From Pseudomonas fluorescens (GTDB taxonomy: Bacteria; Pseudomonadota; Gammaproteobacteria; Pseudomonadales; Pseudomonadaceae), in NCBI RefSeq assembly GCF_019212185.1, contig NZ_CP078138.1, positions 4,136,501 through 4,200,500 on the forward strand: a stretch of DNA of 64,000 nucleotides, in the 5' to 3' direction. Positions within the stretch are counted from its first letter, which is position 1, and every line of letters begins with the position of its first letter. The position numbers were made by a program, and so were the translations under genes. Shown here piece after piece: positions 36,077-44,493 of this stretch. The notes under the pieces are model-generated. The model was given only the letters and a program-made list of their open reading frames with translations, had not been told where the DNA came from and ran no database searches.

Positions 36077-37714
36077 TCAAGCATCCAGCCAGACCTGTTC
36101 GGCGAACATGTAGCCCATGAAACCACCCAGCGGGTTGCTGCCGTAGCCCTTGATACGCTGGTCCACCCCATCGATGTTGCTGATGAACACCGGAACGCCG
36201 ATACCACAGTGGTCATGCACCAGCGTCTGCATGTCCGCGTACATTTTGCTGCGCTTGGCATCGTCGGTTTCACCGCGCGCCAGCATCAGCAACTGATCGA
36301 ACTGCTCGTTCTGCCAGCCGGACTCGTTCCAGGGGGCCTTGGACTGGAAGAACTGCGAGAACATCACGTCGGCATTCGGCCGCGGGTTGATGTTGCCGAA
36401 GCTCAACGGGTGCTTCATCCAGTGGTTGGACCAGTAGCCGTCGCTCGGCAACCGGTTAACGTCGAGCTTGAGCCCGGCCTGCTTCGCCGATTGCTGCAAC
36501 AGCACGGCGATGTCCACCGAGCCGGTGGCAGCTGGGGAAGCGACCAGCGGCATGCTGATGTTTTCCATGCCGGCTTTCTTCAGCAGGAATTTGGCTTTTT
36601 CCGGGTCATAGACGGTCTGCGGCAGATCGGCGTTGTAGTAACGCGAACCGGGCGCGATCGGATGGTCGTTACCCACGACGGCGAAACCACGGAAGACCGC
36701 CGACTTGACCTGCTCGCGGTCCAGAAGGTGCTTCATGGCCTGGGTAAATTCGGCACTTTTGCCCGGCATCTGATCCTGACGAATGATCAAGTCAGTGTAG
36801 TTGCCCGACGGTGCATCGACGACTCGGTGCTTGGCGCTGGCCTTGATCCGGCTGGTGGAACGCGGGTTAACCTCGTTGATCATGTGCACGTCGCCGGACA
36901 GCAACGCGTTGACTCGCGAAGGCTCGTCGGAAATCGCGATGAACTCGATCTCGTCGAGGTACGGCAGGCCCGGTTTCCAGTAGCCGGTGTTGCGCGCTGC
37001 AATCGAACGTACGCCCGGCTTGAATTCCTTGACCTTGAACGGCCCGGTGCCGATGCCCTGATTGAAGTCGGTGGTGCCTTCCGGAACGATCAGCAAATGC
37101 GACACGGCGAGGATCGACGGCAGTTCGGAGTTTGGCGCGCTCAGGCGGATCTGCACTTCGTTGGTGCCCGTCGCCTTGATCTCGGCAAACTGCTCCATCA
37201 ACGGCATGATCTTGGAGCCGGTCAGCGGATCCTTGTGGCGCGACAGCGAGAACACCACGTCGGCAGCGCTCAGGGTTTTGCCGTTGTGGAAGGTCACGTC
37301 CTTGCGCAGGGTGATGGTCCACAGCGTGGCATCGGTGTTGTCGATGCGCTCGGCCAGCTCCAGTTGGGGCACCAGGTGCGAATCGAAACGGGTCAGACCG
37401 TTGTAGAACATGAAGTGGCGCACGTAGTCGGTCGACAACGCACCTTTAGCCGGATCGAGGGTGTCGGCGGTCGAGCTGGACATCCCGGCAACGCGAATTC
37501 GTCCACCCGGCTTGCCTTTTCCAGCCGGCGTGGCTTCCTCGGCGAAGAGCTTGCCGGCGGCACTGAACAGGCTGCCGGTACCCGCTGCGGCGACACCCGC
37601 CACCCCGAGCATCTGCAGCGCACTGCGACGCGACATGCCGCGGTTGAGGCCCTCGAACACGCGCAGGCTTTCCTGGCCGGAGATCAGTTTGGGGTCGTTA
37701 TTGTTGTCAGTCAT
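36077..37714 (-). CDS. Peptide/opine-type ABC transporter substrate-binding protein, Tat-exported
   Basis: 545 residues of the SBP_bac_5 family, a large binding protein with three-lobed architecture. The N-terminus carries a twin-arginine signal (MSRRSALQMLG) followed by a hydrophobic stretch and AEE. Its length and the motifs VTFHNGKTLSAADVVFS and GTGPFKVKEF are standard. A GTG three bases upstream could also serve as start. Its specificity would identify the pathway's substrate; the family takes peptides, opines, nickel chelates and glutathione. Confidence 0.9.
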   Translation of the reverse strand: MTDNNNDPKLISGQESLRVFEGLNRGMSRRSALQMLGVAGVAAAGTGSLFSAAGKLFAEEATPAGKGKPGGRIRVAGMSSSTADTLDPAKGALSTDYVRHFMFYNGLTRFDSHLVPQLELAERIDNTDATLWTITLRKDVTFHNGKTLSAADVVFSLSRHKDPLTGSKIMPLMEQFAEIKATGTNEVQIRLSAPNSELPSILAVSHLLIVPEGTTDFNQGIGTGPFKVKEFKPGVRSIAARNTGYWKPGLPYLDEIEFIAISDEPSRVNALLSGDVHMINEVNPRSTSRIKASAKHRVVDAPSGNYTDLIIRQDQMPGKSAEFTQAMKHLLDREQVKSAVFRGFAVVGNDHPIAPGSRYYNADLPQTVYDPEKAKFLLKKAGMENISMPLVASPAATGSVDIAVLLQQSAKQAGLKLDVNRLPSDGYWSNHWMKHPLSFGNINPRPNADVMFSQFFQSKAPWNESGWQNEQFDQLLMLARGETDDAKRSKMYADMQTLVHDHCGIGVPVFISNIDGVDQRIKGYGSNPLGGFMGYMFAEQVWLDA

Positions 37715-37809
37715 CACTGTTGTACCTGTCGAAAAAGAGAAGGTTCGAGTGCTCGCGGATGTCCGGAGCGTCCTGGAAACGCAAACGACGGTGGCGCCAC
37801 AACATCAAC

Positions 37810-39084
37810 TCAATGCAAATAGTCCTGGAAGCGGTAGTAAGCGCCCACGAACGGCAGGAACCACGGCTTGCCGAAATGCCCGGGGATCGCCGGCCAGTCG
37901 AGTTCCCGCCAGGGGTTGGCCTCGGCCTTCCCGGCCATCACGTCGGCCATGACCTGGCCCATGTGCACCGACATCTGCACGCCATGGCCGCTGTAGCCCA
38001 TGGAGTGAAAAACACCGCCGTGCTGGCCGGCCCGAGGCAAGCGGTCGGACGTCATGTCCACCAGCCCGCCCCAGCAATAATCGATCTTGACGCTGGCCAA
38101 TTGCGGGAACATCTGCACCATCGCCGCCTGCAGCACTTTGCCGCTCTTGGCATCGTTGACGCTGTCGGACATGGCAAACCGCGCACGACCGCCGAACAGC
38201 AGACGGTTGTCCGGCGTCAGGCGGAAGTAGTTGCCGATCATCCGGCTGGTGACATAGGCACGATGGCCCGGCAGCATTTGGTCAATCAGCGCTTGCGGCA
38301 GCACTTCGGTGGCAATCACGAAACTGCCCACCGGCACGATCCGCCGCCGATACCAACCCAGGCCTCCGTGCTGACAGGCACCGGTGGCCAGCAGCACTTG
38401 CCCGGCGTGCAGCGAACCCTTGCTGGTATTGACCTGATAGCCACCAGCCCGGGCTTTCCAATCCAGCACCGAAGTGCCTTGATGGACCAGCGCGCCGTGA
38501 CGCACCGCGGCCTCGGCCAGACCCACGCCGAAGCGCCCGACGTGCATTTGCACACCGTTGCGCTGCAGCAAGGCGCCATGGAACTGCGCCGAATTGACTT
38601 CGGCGCGGGTCTGCTCGGCGGACAGCAACTCGACATCGGCATCGACTTCCCGGCGAATCAATTCGCAGGTCCGTGCCAGGCCTTCGTAGTGCATCGGCTT
38701 GGCGGCCAACTTGAGCTTGCCGTTGCGCACCAGGTCACAAGCGATCTGCTCCTGCTGCACCAACGACACCACGCTCTGCACTGCGCTCTCATAGGCCTGG
38801 TAGTAGGCTCGGGCCTTGTCGGCACCGAGACTGGCACTCAGGCCGGCGTAATCCTGGGCGACCCCGGTATTGCACTGGCCACCATTGCGGCCAGAGGCTT
38901 CGCCGATCACCCGCCCCGCTTCCAGGACCACCACACTGGCCCCCTGCAGGGCCAATGCCCGAGCCGCCGCCAAGCCGGTGAAACCACCACCGACGATGGC
39001 CACGTCGACCTGCCCGGGCAATGCGCCGAGCTGTGCGCCGGTGAAGGCCGGTGCCGTGTCGAGCCAGTAGGATTCGCTGCCCAT
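37810..39084 (-). CDS. FAD-dependent amine oxidoreductase, PuuB (gamma-glutamylputrescine oxidase)-like
   Basis: 424 residues of the DAO family. GGGFTGLAAARALALQG is the FAD motif and EASGRNGGQCNTG the PuuB/OrdL-like second motif; the C-terminal YSGHGVQMSVHMGQ is also conserved. Enzymes of this group oxidise primary or secondary amines to aldehydes plus ammonia and H2O2. It is the second flavin oxidase in the operon, so the pathway may contain two C-N oxidations. It sits between the binding protein and the haloacid-dehalogenase-like gene. Confidence 0.87.
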   Translation of the reverse strand: MGSESYWLDTAPAFTGAQLGALPGQVDVAIVGGGFTGLAAARALALQGASVVVLEAGRVIGEASGRNGGQCNTGVAQDYAGLSASLGADKARAYYQAYESAVQSVVSLVQQEQIACDLVRNGKLKLAAKPMHYEGLARTCELIRREVDADVELLSAEQTRAEVNSAQFHGALLQRNGVQMHVGRFGVGLAEAAVRHGALVHQGTSVLDWKARAGGYQVNTSKGSLHAGQVLLATGACQHGGLGWYRRRIVPVGSFVIATEVLPQALIDQMLPGHRAYVTSRMIGNYFRLTPDNRLLFGGRARFAMSDSVNDAKSGKVLQAAMVQMFPQLASVKIDYCWGGLVDMTSDRLPRAGQHGGVFHSMGYSGHGVQMSVHMGQVMADVMAGKAEANPWRELDWPAIPGHFGKPWFLPFVGAYYRFQDYLH

Positions 39085-39127
39085 GTTTAATCCCTATGCC
39101 AATAAGCCAATGCCAGAAAGAGTGCCG

Positions 39128-39796
39128 TTACAGACCGACCAGCCCGGCCAGACCACCAATATCCGCAATCTGCTGGTAGCCATAGAAGGCATTGCCCGGC
39201 ACTTCATGACCGCGCGCGACGAAGGCCTTGTTCTTGATCTTCATATCGTGAGCCGGCATCAAGTCGTAACGGAAGCTGGAGGACACATGCAAGATGTCTT
39301 CCGGACCGCAGTTGAGGTTGTCGAGCATGAATTCGAACGCGGCCAGACGTGGCTTGTAGGCCTGTGCCTGTTCGGCGGTGAAGACCTTGTGGAACGGCGC
39401 GCCGAGCTTGTCGACGTTGGACATGATCTGGCTGTCGCTGGCGTTGGAGAAAATCACCAGAGGGATCTTGTCGGCGATTTTCGACAGGCCGGCTGGCACG
39501 TCCGGGTGCGGGCCCCAGGTTGGCACGGCGTCGTAATACAGCTGACCTTCGTCGCGGTATTCGACGCCCCAGCGCTTGCAGGTCCGTACCAGGGCAGTCT
39601 TGAGAATTTCGTCGTAAGGCCTCCAGTCACCCATGACCTGGTCCAGGCGATAGGCCGAGAAATCCTTGACGAACTGATCCATCTGCTCCGCAGGGACGCG
39701 ATCGGCGAACAGCTCGCGGGTCATCGTGCCCATGTGGAAATTGGTCAGCGTACCGTAGCAGTCGAACGTAATGAATTTGGGGCGAAGAAAGCTCAT
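39128..39796 (-). CDS. Haloacid dehalogenase type II-like HAD hydrolase
   Basis: 222 residues. The nucleophile motif FDCYGTLTNF, SNAS motif II and the KPRLAAFEF lysine motif match L-2-haloacid dehalogenases. No halogenated substrate is implied; such HADs often act as phosphatases in catabolic operons. It is the first gene of the leftward operon. Immediately upstream are a short inverted repeat (TTCGC/GCGAA at 39841-39857) and a long non-coding region. Confidence 0.83.
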   Translation of the reverse strand: MSFLRPKFITFDCYGTLTNFHMGTMTRELFADRVPAEQMDQFVKDFSAYRLDQVMGDWRPYDEILKTALVRTCKRWGVEYRDEGQLYYDAVPTWGPHPDVPAGLSKIADKIPLVIFSNASDSQIMSNVDKLGAPFHKVFTAEQAQAYKPRLAAFEFMLDNLNCGPEDILHVSSSFRYDLMPAHDMKIKNKAFVARGHEVPGNAFYGYQQIADIGGLAGLVGL

Positions 39797-40434
39797 TGAG
39801 TGCGGTCCTGAAGTTCGTTGAGGTCATGGCGCGACAAGCATTCGCTTCGATTGCGAAGCAGTGATGCAACGCTGCAGCACACCGTCATTACAACACTGTG
39901 AAATCAGCAGATGGCGTTAAAAGCGATCTGCGTTCGATACAAATCACCGTTTTAGCCGCCCCCCTCAGCAGACTTTGCGGTGCGCACAAGCCTTGGGCAA
40001 ACCCCATATTTATGCGCACTTATTGGGCCCTCACAACCCATTTATACGCGCGCGCGTGGTCCATCACCGCAGAAACTGCGCCGAGCGCCGGGATTGTTGG
40101 TGCACCTGCCGGCACATCACTGTTTCGCTGCGGCGCACGGCAGATCCAGCTGAGCAACCGCATCCGAAGCGCAGCATTTTCAACTGCAGAAAACCCTGCC
40201 TGGACGATGGGTCTCACTGCCTGGCAAACAGCCTTTTAACGGCGCTGATTCGTCCGAGCATTTGCTGCCGACAGCGCCGGGCAATTTAGTAGTAACTGTC
40301 GTCTGGCGGCCTGCGCTTCGCGGAATCTACCGAATACTTCTGCCCCCCTTGCCATGCCGTCATTCAGATGGGATACAGGCGTCATCACGCCGGACAACCG
40401 GTTGCTCGCGCACACTCTTCATCGGAGATTCGTC
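39797..40434. other. 638-base divergent intergenic region
   Basis: It separates the leftward import/oxidation operon from the rightward GNAT-cupin-aldehyde dehydrogenase genes and must contain their control region. I see a 17-base palindromic stretch at 39841-39857 (TTCGC, 7 bases, GCGAA) about 45 bases from the leftward ATG. A rightward open frame at 39898-40239 has no ribosome-binding site and atypical composition, so I treat the region as non-coding. The last bases before 40435 carry GGAG. Confidence 0.5.
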
Positions 40435-41289
40435 ATGTCCGCCCCGCTTCCTTCATACAGCTATCGCCCAATGACCACCGCCGACCTGCCTGCCGCCCAT
40501 GCACTGTCCGTGCAATTGAAGTGGCCCCATCGCCTGGATGACTGGGCCATGCTGCACCGAGTCAGCAAAGGCTTTGTCGTGCTGGATGGCGAGCGCCTGA
40601 TTGGGTCGGCCTTCGCTTGCCCACAAGGGGATTTCACCACCATTGGCCTGGTGATCGTCAGTGACGACTATCAAGGCAAGGGCATCGGTCGCAAGCTGAT
40701 GGAACTGGCGCTGGACGCCTGCCAGTCGAGCACGCCGATGCTCAACGCGACGCTGGCCGGCGCACCGCTGTACAGCAGCCAGGGCTTTGTCGAGTTCGGC
40801 CGGATCCAGCAGCATCAAGGCCAGGTCCAGGCCCCCACGCCAGCGCCCCTGGCTGATGGCGAAGAGTGCCGCCCACTGAGTACAGCGGATCAGCCTCGGC
40901 TGCTGGAATTGGCCAATGCCGGTAGCGGACTGGATCGGCAGGCAGTACTCGCCGATCTATTCCCCGTCGTCGAGCAGTCGGTGGGCATTGTGCGCGACGG
41001 GCAACTGCAGGCTTTCGCGTTGATGCGCCCCTTCGGCCGTGGCCGCTGCATCGGCCCGGTGATCGCGCAGAACCTCGCCCAGGCCCAGCACCTGATCGCC
41101 ACGTTGCTGAGCCAGGTGCCGGATGCCTTCGTGCGCATCGACATTCCGGCCGACTGTGGCTTGAGTGACTGGCTGGAAGCCACCGGACTGAAAAAGGTCG
41201 ATACCGTCGCGCAGATGGCGCGCGGCACGCCACCGCAAACCACCAGCGGCGTGCAGCAGTTTGCCCTGGTCACTCAAGCCATCGGCTGA
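40435..41289 (+). CDS. GNAT N-acetyltransferase, two-domain
   Basis: 284 residues from MSAPLPSYSYRPMTT. The acetyl-CoA loop DDYQGKGIGRKLM (Q-x-x-G-x-G) lies in the first GNAT domain; the second half (PFGRGRCIGPVIAQN) resembles the YitH/C-terminal acetyltransferase fold. GGAG is eight bases before the ATG. Its position beside amine-catabolism genes suggests N-acetylation of an amino compound, perhaps paired with the ArgE-like deacylase or for detoxification. Confidence 0.85.
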   Translation: MSAPLPSYSYRPMTTADLPAAHALSVQLKWPHRLDDWAMLHRVSKGFVVLDGERLIGSAFACPQGDFTTIGLVIVSDDYQGKGIGRKLMELALDACQSSTPMLNATLAGAPLYSSQGFVEFGRIQQHQGQVQAPTPAPLADGEECRPLSTADQPRLLELANAGSGLDRQAVLADLFPVVEQSVGIVRDGQLQAFALMRPFGRGRCIGPVIAQNLAQAQHLIATLLSQVPDAFVRIDIPADCGLSDWLEATGLKKVDTVAQMARGTPPQTTSGVQQFALVTQAIG

Positions 41290-41349
41290 GCCTCTGTTCG
41301 CCTCGTATCACGCCTCTCAATTCTCGTGTTTACCCGGAGCGCTACCCCT

Positions 41350-42057
41350 ATGTCCCAACCTTCCATTCTGCTGCTGGCTCGCGCCGATGGCCGTCGCGTC
41401 GACACACCTTTCAGCCAACAGGCATTGAGTGCGGCGGACCCATTCGCGGCAAGCCGCCAGGTCGCCTGGTCAGGCTCTGACGGCGTGTCGGCGGGCATCA
41501 TCGACGGGCGTCACGCGGTTGCCAGCGATGACTATCCGCACAGCGAAACCATCGTCGTGCACAGCGGCCAGGTGACACTGAAAACCCCGGACCAGACACT
41601 GCAACTGACGGTCGGAGGCAGCGCAGTCATCGGTCGCGGCACCGTCGTGCACATCGAGGCACAGGAGGGAACGCAGTGGGCGTTCTGCAGCGTCACCACA
41701 GCGTTGCCCACCCCAGGCCTGACACTCCTCGACCCGCTGGCGCTGCTGTCACCTTCGGCCGCCCCGGAGCCACAGATGCTGATTGGCCCGACACCCCAAT
41801 GCCGCTCTCGCAACGCCTTCGAAGACAACGCCACCGACCTGCGCGTCGGCGTCTGGGACTCGACGCCCTACACCCGTCACGGCCGTGGGCACAAGCTCAA
41901 CGAGCTGATGCACTTGATCGAAGGCAGCGTGACCTTGACGGCTGACGACGGGGCAAGCGTGACCGTCGATACCGGTGACAGCGTGTTCGTTGCCCAGGGT
42001 GCACCCTGCGCCTGGCAAAGCACCCGGTACGTGCGCAAGGTGTATGCCGTCAAGTGA
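41350..42057 (+). CDS. Bicupin protein (DUF861-type)
   Basis: 235 residues with two cupin modules. The N-terminal one covers SETIVVHSGQVTL and the C-terminal one GHKLNELMHLIEGSVTLT to VFVAQGAPCAWQS, resembling (S)-ureidoglycine aminohydrolase-like and DUF861 cupins. Not all metal His are conserved in the first module. GGAG lies 11 bases before the ATG. The function is unknown; it accompanies amine and opine catabolic loci in related bacteria by my recollection. Confidence 0.75.
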   Translation: MSQPSILLLARADGRRVDTPFSQQALSAADPFAASRQVAWSGSDGVSAGIIDGRHAVASDDYPHSETIVVHSGQVTLKTPDQTLQLTVGGSAVIGRGTVVHIEAQEGTQWAFCSVTTALPTPGLTLLDPLALLSPSAAPEPQMLIGPTPQCRSRNAFEDNATDLRVGVWDSTPYTRHGRGHKLNELMHLIEGSVTLTADDGASVTVDTGDSVFVAQGAPCAWQSTRYVRKVYAVK

Positions 42058-42300
42058 ATGAGCGGGTGCAGACGCGCGGCCTGATCCCGCGCTGGATCGA
42101 GTGCCGCGTTTTCGTCCTGCATACAGCAGATTCTCCTTTGCCGAGCTGAACAACGGCATCGTTGACCGAGATCGTTTTGTTAATTTATGGCCAGGACAGG
42201 GCCCTTAAGAATACCTCGCAAGCCAGCGCGTTGCCCTGCTTCGCAGTCTCTTGTGCCCTGCTGTTCACAGCGCCCATTACCGCTCCAAGGAGCTCGTTTG

Positions 42301-43764
42301 ATGACTACACACGCTTCGAATAGCTACCGCGTTGATCCGCACATGTCGCAGCGGTTTTACATCAACGGACAGTGGTCGGAACCGGTCAGCCCGGCGAGCT
42401 TGCCGGTGGTCAATCCTGCGACTGAAACCGTGGTTGCCGAAGTTGCACGCGGAATGGCCGAGGATGTCGATCTGGCGGTGGCTGCCGCACGGGCGGCCTT
42501 TCCAGGCTGGTCCGCTTCCAGTGCTGCGTCACGGGCGGCGTTTCTTGGAAAGATCCATGAGCTCATCCTGGAGCGCAAAGAGGAGCTGGCACAGGCGCTC
42601 TCGCTGGAGATGGGCGCAGCGATCGGTTTCGCCCGGGCGATGCAAGTGCCCCTGGCAGCCGAACACGTGCGGGTCGCACGGGATCTGCTGACCCGCTATC
42701 GCTTCCAGACACTCGAAGGCAGCACCGCGATTGAACGCGAACCCATCGGCGTCTGCGGTCTGATTACGCCGTGGAACTGGCCGCTGTATCAGATCACCGC
42801 GAAGGTCGCCCCGGCGATCGCGGCTGGGTGCACGGTGGTGCTCAAACCCAGCGAACTGTCACCGCTGAGCGCCCTGCTCTTCGCTCAACTGGTACACGAC
42901 GCAGGGCTGCCGCCGGGGGTCTTCAACCTGGTCAATGGCAGTGGTCCGGAGGTCGGTGAAGCGATTGCTGCGCACGCCGACATCGACATGATTTCGATTA
43001 CCGGCTCAAACCGCGCCGGCGCGCTCGTCGCGCAAGCAGCCGCACCGACCGTCAAGCGCGTCACTCAGGAGCTGGGCGGCAAGTCGCCGAACCTGTTGCT
43101 CCCCGATGCCGACTTCGCCAAGGCCGTTCCGCTGGGCGTAATGTCGGCGTTTCGCAACGTCGGCCAATCGTGCAGCGCCCCGACCCGAATGATCGTGCCC
43201 AGGGACAGGCTGGCGGAGGTCGAGGCACTGGCCGCCGCCACGGCCAATGCAATCATCGTCGGTGACCCCCAATCCGAAGACACGGTCCTGGGCCCGATTG
43301 CCAACGAGGCTCAGTTCAAGCGCGTGCAAGTCATGATCGAAGCGGGTCTGAATGAAGGCGCCAAACTGGTGTGCGGCGGCCTGGGTCGGGTAGCGGGTCA
43401 CGCCAAGGGGTTTTACGCCCGGCCGACGATTTTCTCCGAGGTCGACTCGTCCCTGCGCATCGCCCAGGAAGAAATCTTTGGACCGGTGCTGTGCATCATT
43501 GCCTATGACACCCTCGATGAGGCCATCGCGATTGCCAACGACACGGTGTATGGCCTCAGTGCCCACGTCCAGTCCCAGGACCTCGCTCAGGCACGAGCAG
43601 TCGCCTCGCGTATTCGCGCAGGACAAGTGCTGCTCAACTACCCCGCCTGGAACCCCATGGCGCCTTTCGGTGGCTACAAGCGCTCCGGCAATGGCCGTGA
43701 ATTTGGTGTGTACGGTTTTGAGGAGTATCTGGAAACCAAAGCCATTGTCGGGTTTGGTGAGTAA
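42301..43764 (+). CDS. NAD-dependent aldehyde dehydrogenase
   Basis: 487 residues. The catalytic Glu is in TQELGGKSPN and Cys in FRNVGQSCSAPTR; the NAD-binding GSNRAGALVAQ and LKPSELSPLSA motifs are intact. AAGGAG precedes the ATG by nine bases. It may oxidise the aldehyde released by the PuuB-like oxidase encoded divergently. A longer frame to 42187 lacks a binding site. Confidence 0.88.
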   Translation: MTTHASNSYRVDPHMSQRFYINGQWSEPVSPASLPVVNPATETVVAEVARGMAEDVDLAVAAARAAFPGWSASSAASRAAFLGKIHELILERKEELAQALSLEMGAAIGFARAMQVPLAAEHVRVARDLLTRYRFQTLEGSTAIEREPIGVCGLITPWNWPLYQITAKVAPAIAAGCTVVLKPSELSPLSALLFAQLVHDAGLPPGVFNLVNGSGPEVGEAIAAHADIDMISITGSNRAGALVAQAAAPTVKRVTQELGGKSPNLLLPDADFAKAVPLGVMSAFRNVGQSCSAPTRMIVPRDRLAEVEALAAATANAIIVGDPQSEDTVLGPIANEAQFKRVQVMIEAGLNEGAKLVCGGLGRVAGHAKGFYARPTIFSEVDSSLRIAQEEIFGPVLCIIAYDTLDEAIAIANDTVYGLSAHVQSQDLAQARAVASRIRAGQVLLNYPAWNPMAPFGGYKRSGNGREFGVYGFEEYLETKAIVGFGE

Positions 43765-43796
43765 CTGCAGGGTTGAGGCGGTGCGGCCAAAGGCCT

Positions 43797-43820
43797 CATC
43801 GCCAGCAGGCTCCTACAGGT
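43797..43820. repeat. Degenerate solitary REP half
   Basis: CATCGCCAGCAGGCTCCTACAGG resembles one arm of the REPINs at 25465 and 50022 with a small internal deletion. It lies between the converging ends of the aldehyde dehydrogenase and response regulator genes, the same setting as the intact copies. Confidence 0.55.
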
Positions 43821-43862
43821 TTTGGGGTCGATCACCGGATCTTCGAACAACCCAGTCCAGTC

Positions 43863-44489
43863 TCAACGCAACCGCAACGCATCCACCAACCCCGCCGCAA
43901 TCGCCATCCCCACCAGATCCGGCAAGGTCTGCGCCTGCATTCGCTTCATCACCCGCGCGCGGTACAGGTCGACCGTCTTCGCACTGACCCCCAACTGCTC
44001 GGCAATTTCCCGAGTGGTGTAGCCCTGTACCAGCGGCAACAGCACATCGCGCTCACGCGGGGTCAGGGAAGCGAGCCGGGCCTGCAGGTGCTGCTGGCCC
44101 TGACTGTGGGTCTGGCTCAGGGAACACTTGCTCAGCGCCTGCTGCACACTGTCGAGCAGTAACTGCTCGTTGTAGGGCTTCTCGATAAAGTCATGGGCGC
44201 CAGCCTTGAAGGCGCGGACCACGATTGGTACATCGGCGTGCGCGCTGACAAAAATGATCGGCAGATTCAGCTCGCGCAGGCGCATTTCTTCCTGCACGTT
44301 CAACCCGCCCATGCCAGGCATGCGCACGTCCAACAGGACACAGGCATCGCGACCGGCCTCGCAGGCGTTGAGAAATTCACTGCCGCTGGTGAACGGCAAG
44401 GCCGTCAGCCCTACCGACTCGAGCAGCCAGACTGTCGATTCGAGCATTCCCTGGTCGTCATCGACCACGTACACCACCTGCTCCGTCAT
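43863..44489 (-). CDS. FixJ/NarL-type response regulator
   Basis: 208 residues: a receiver domain with the phosphoacceptor in LLDVRMPG (about residue 56) and the switch Lys in EKPYNE, a Gln-rich linker, and a LuxR-type helix-turn-helix (LTPRERDVLLPLVQG ... IAEQLGVSAKTVDLY). This is the FixJ arrangement. It lies 4 bases after the histidine kinase gene and is certainly its partner. Target genes are not evident; the flanking aldehyde dehydrogenase or acyl-CoA genes are candidates. Confidence 0.9.
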   Translation of the reverse strand: MTEQVVYVVDDDQGMLESTVWLLESVGLTALPFTSGSEFLNACEAGRDACVLLDVRMPGMGGLNVQEEMRLRELNLPIIFVSAHADVPIVVRAFKAGAHDFIEKPYNEQLLLDSVQQALSKCSLSQTHSQGQQHLQARLASLTPRERDVLLPLVQGYTTREIAEQLGVSAKTVDLYRARVMKRMQAQTLPDLVGMAIAAGLVDALRLR

Positions 44490-44493
44490 TGCC

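Noticed and set aside
35078..37822. 914-residue open frame on the plus strand
   Set aside because: It lies antisense to the well-supported permease and binding-protein genes and is rich in His/Gln/Arg as expected for a shadow of high-GC coding DNA; no domain is recognisable.
39128..39796. Haloacid dehalogenase as proof of halogenated-compound breakdown
   Set aside because: Type II HAD proteins are frequent in catabolic operons without halogens; nothing else here suggests a halogenated substrate.
39898..40239. 113-residue open frame in the divergent intergenic region
   Set aside because: No ribosome-binding site and no codon bias like neighbouring genes; more likely regulatory DNA.
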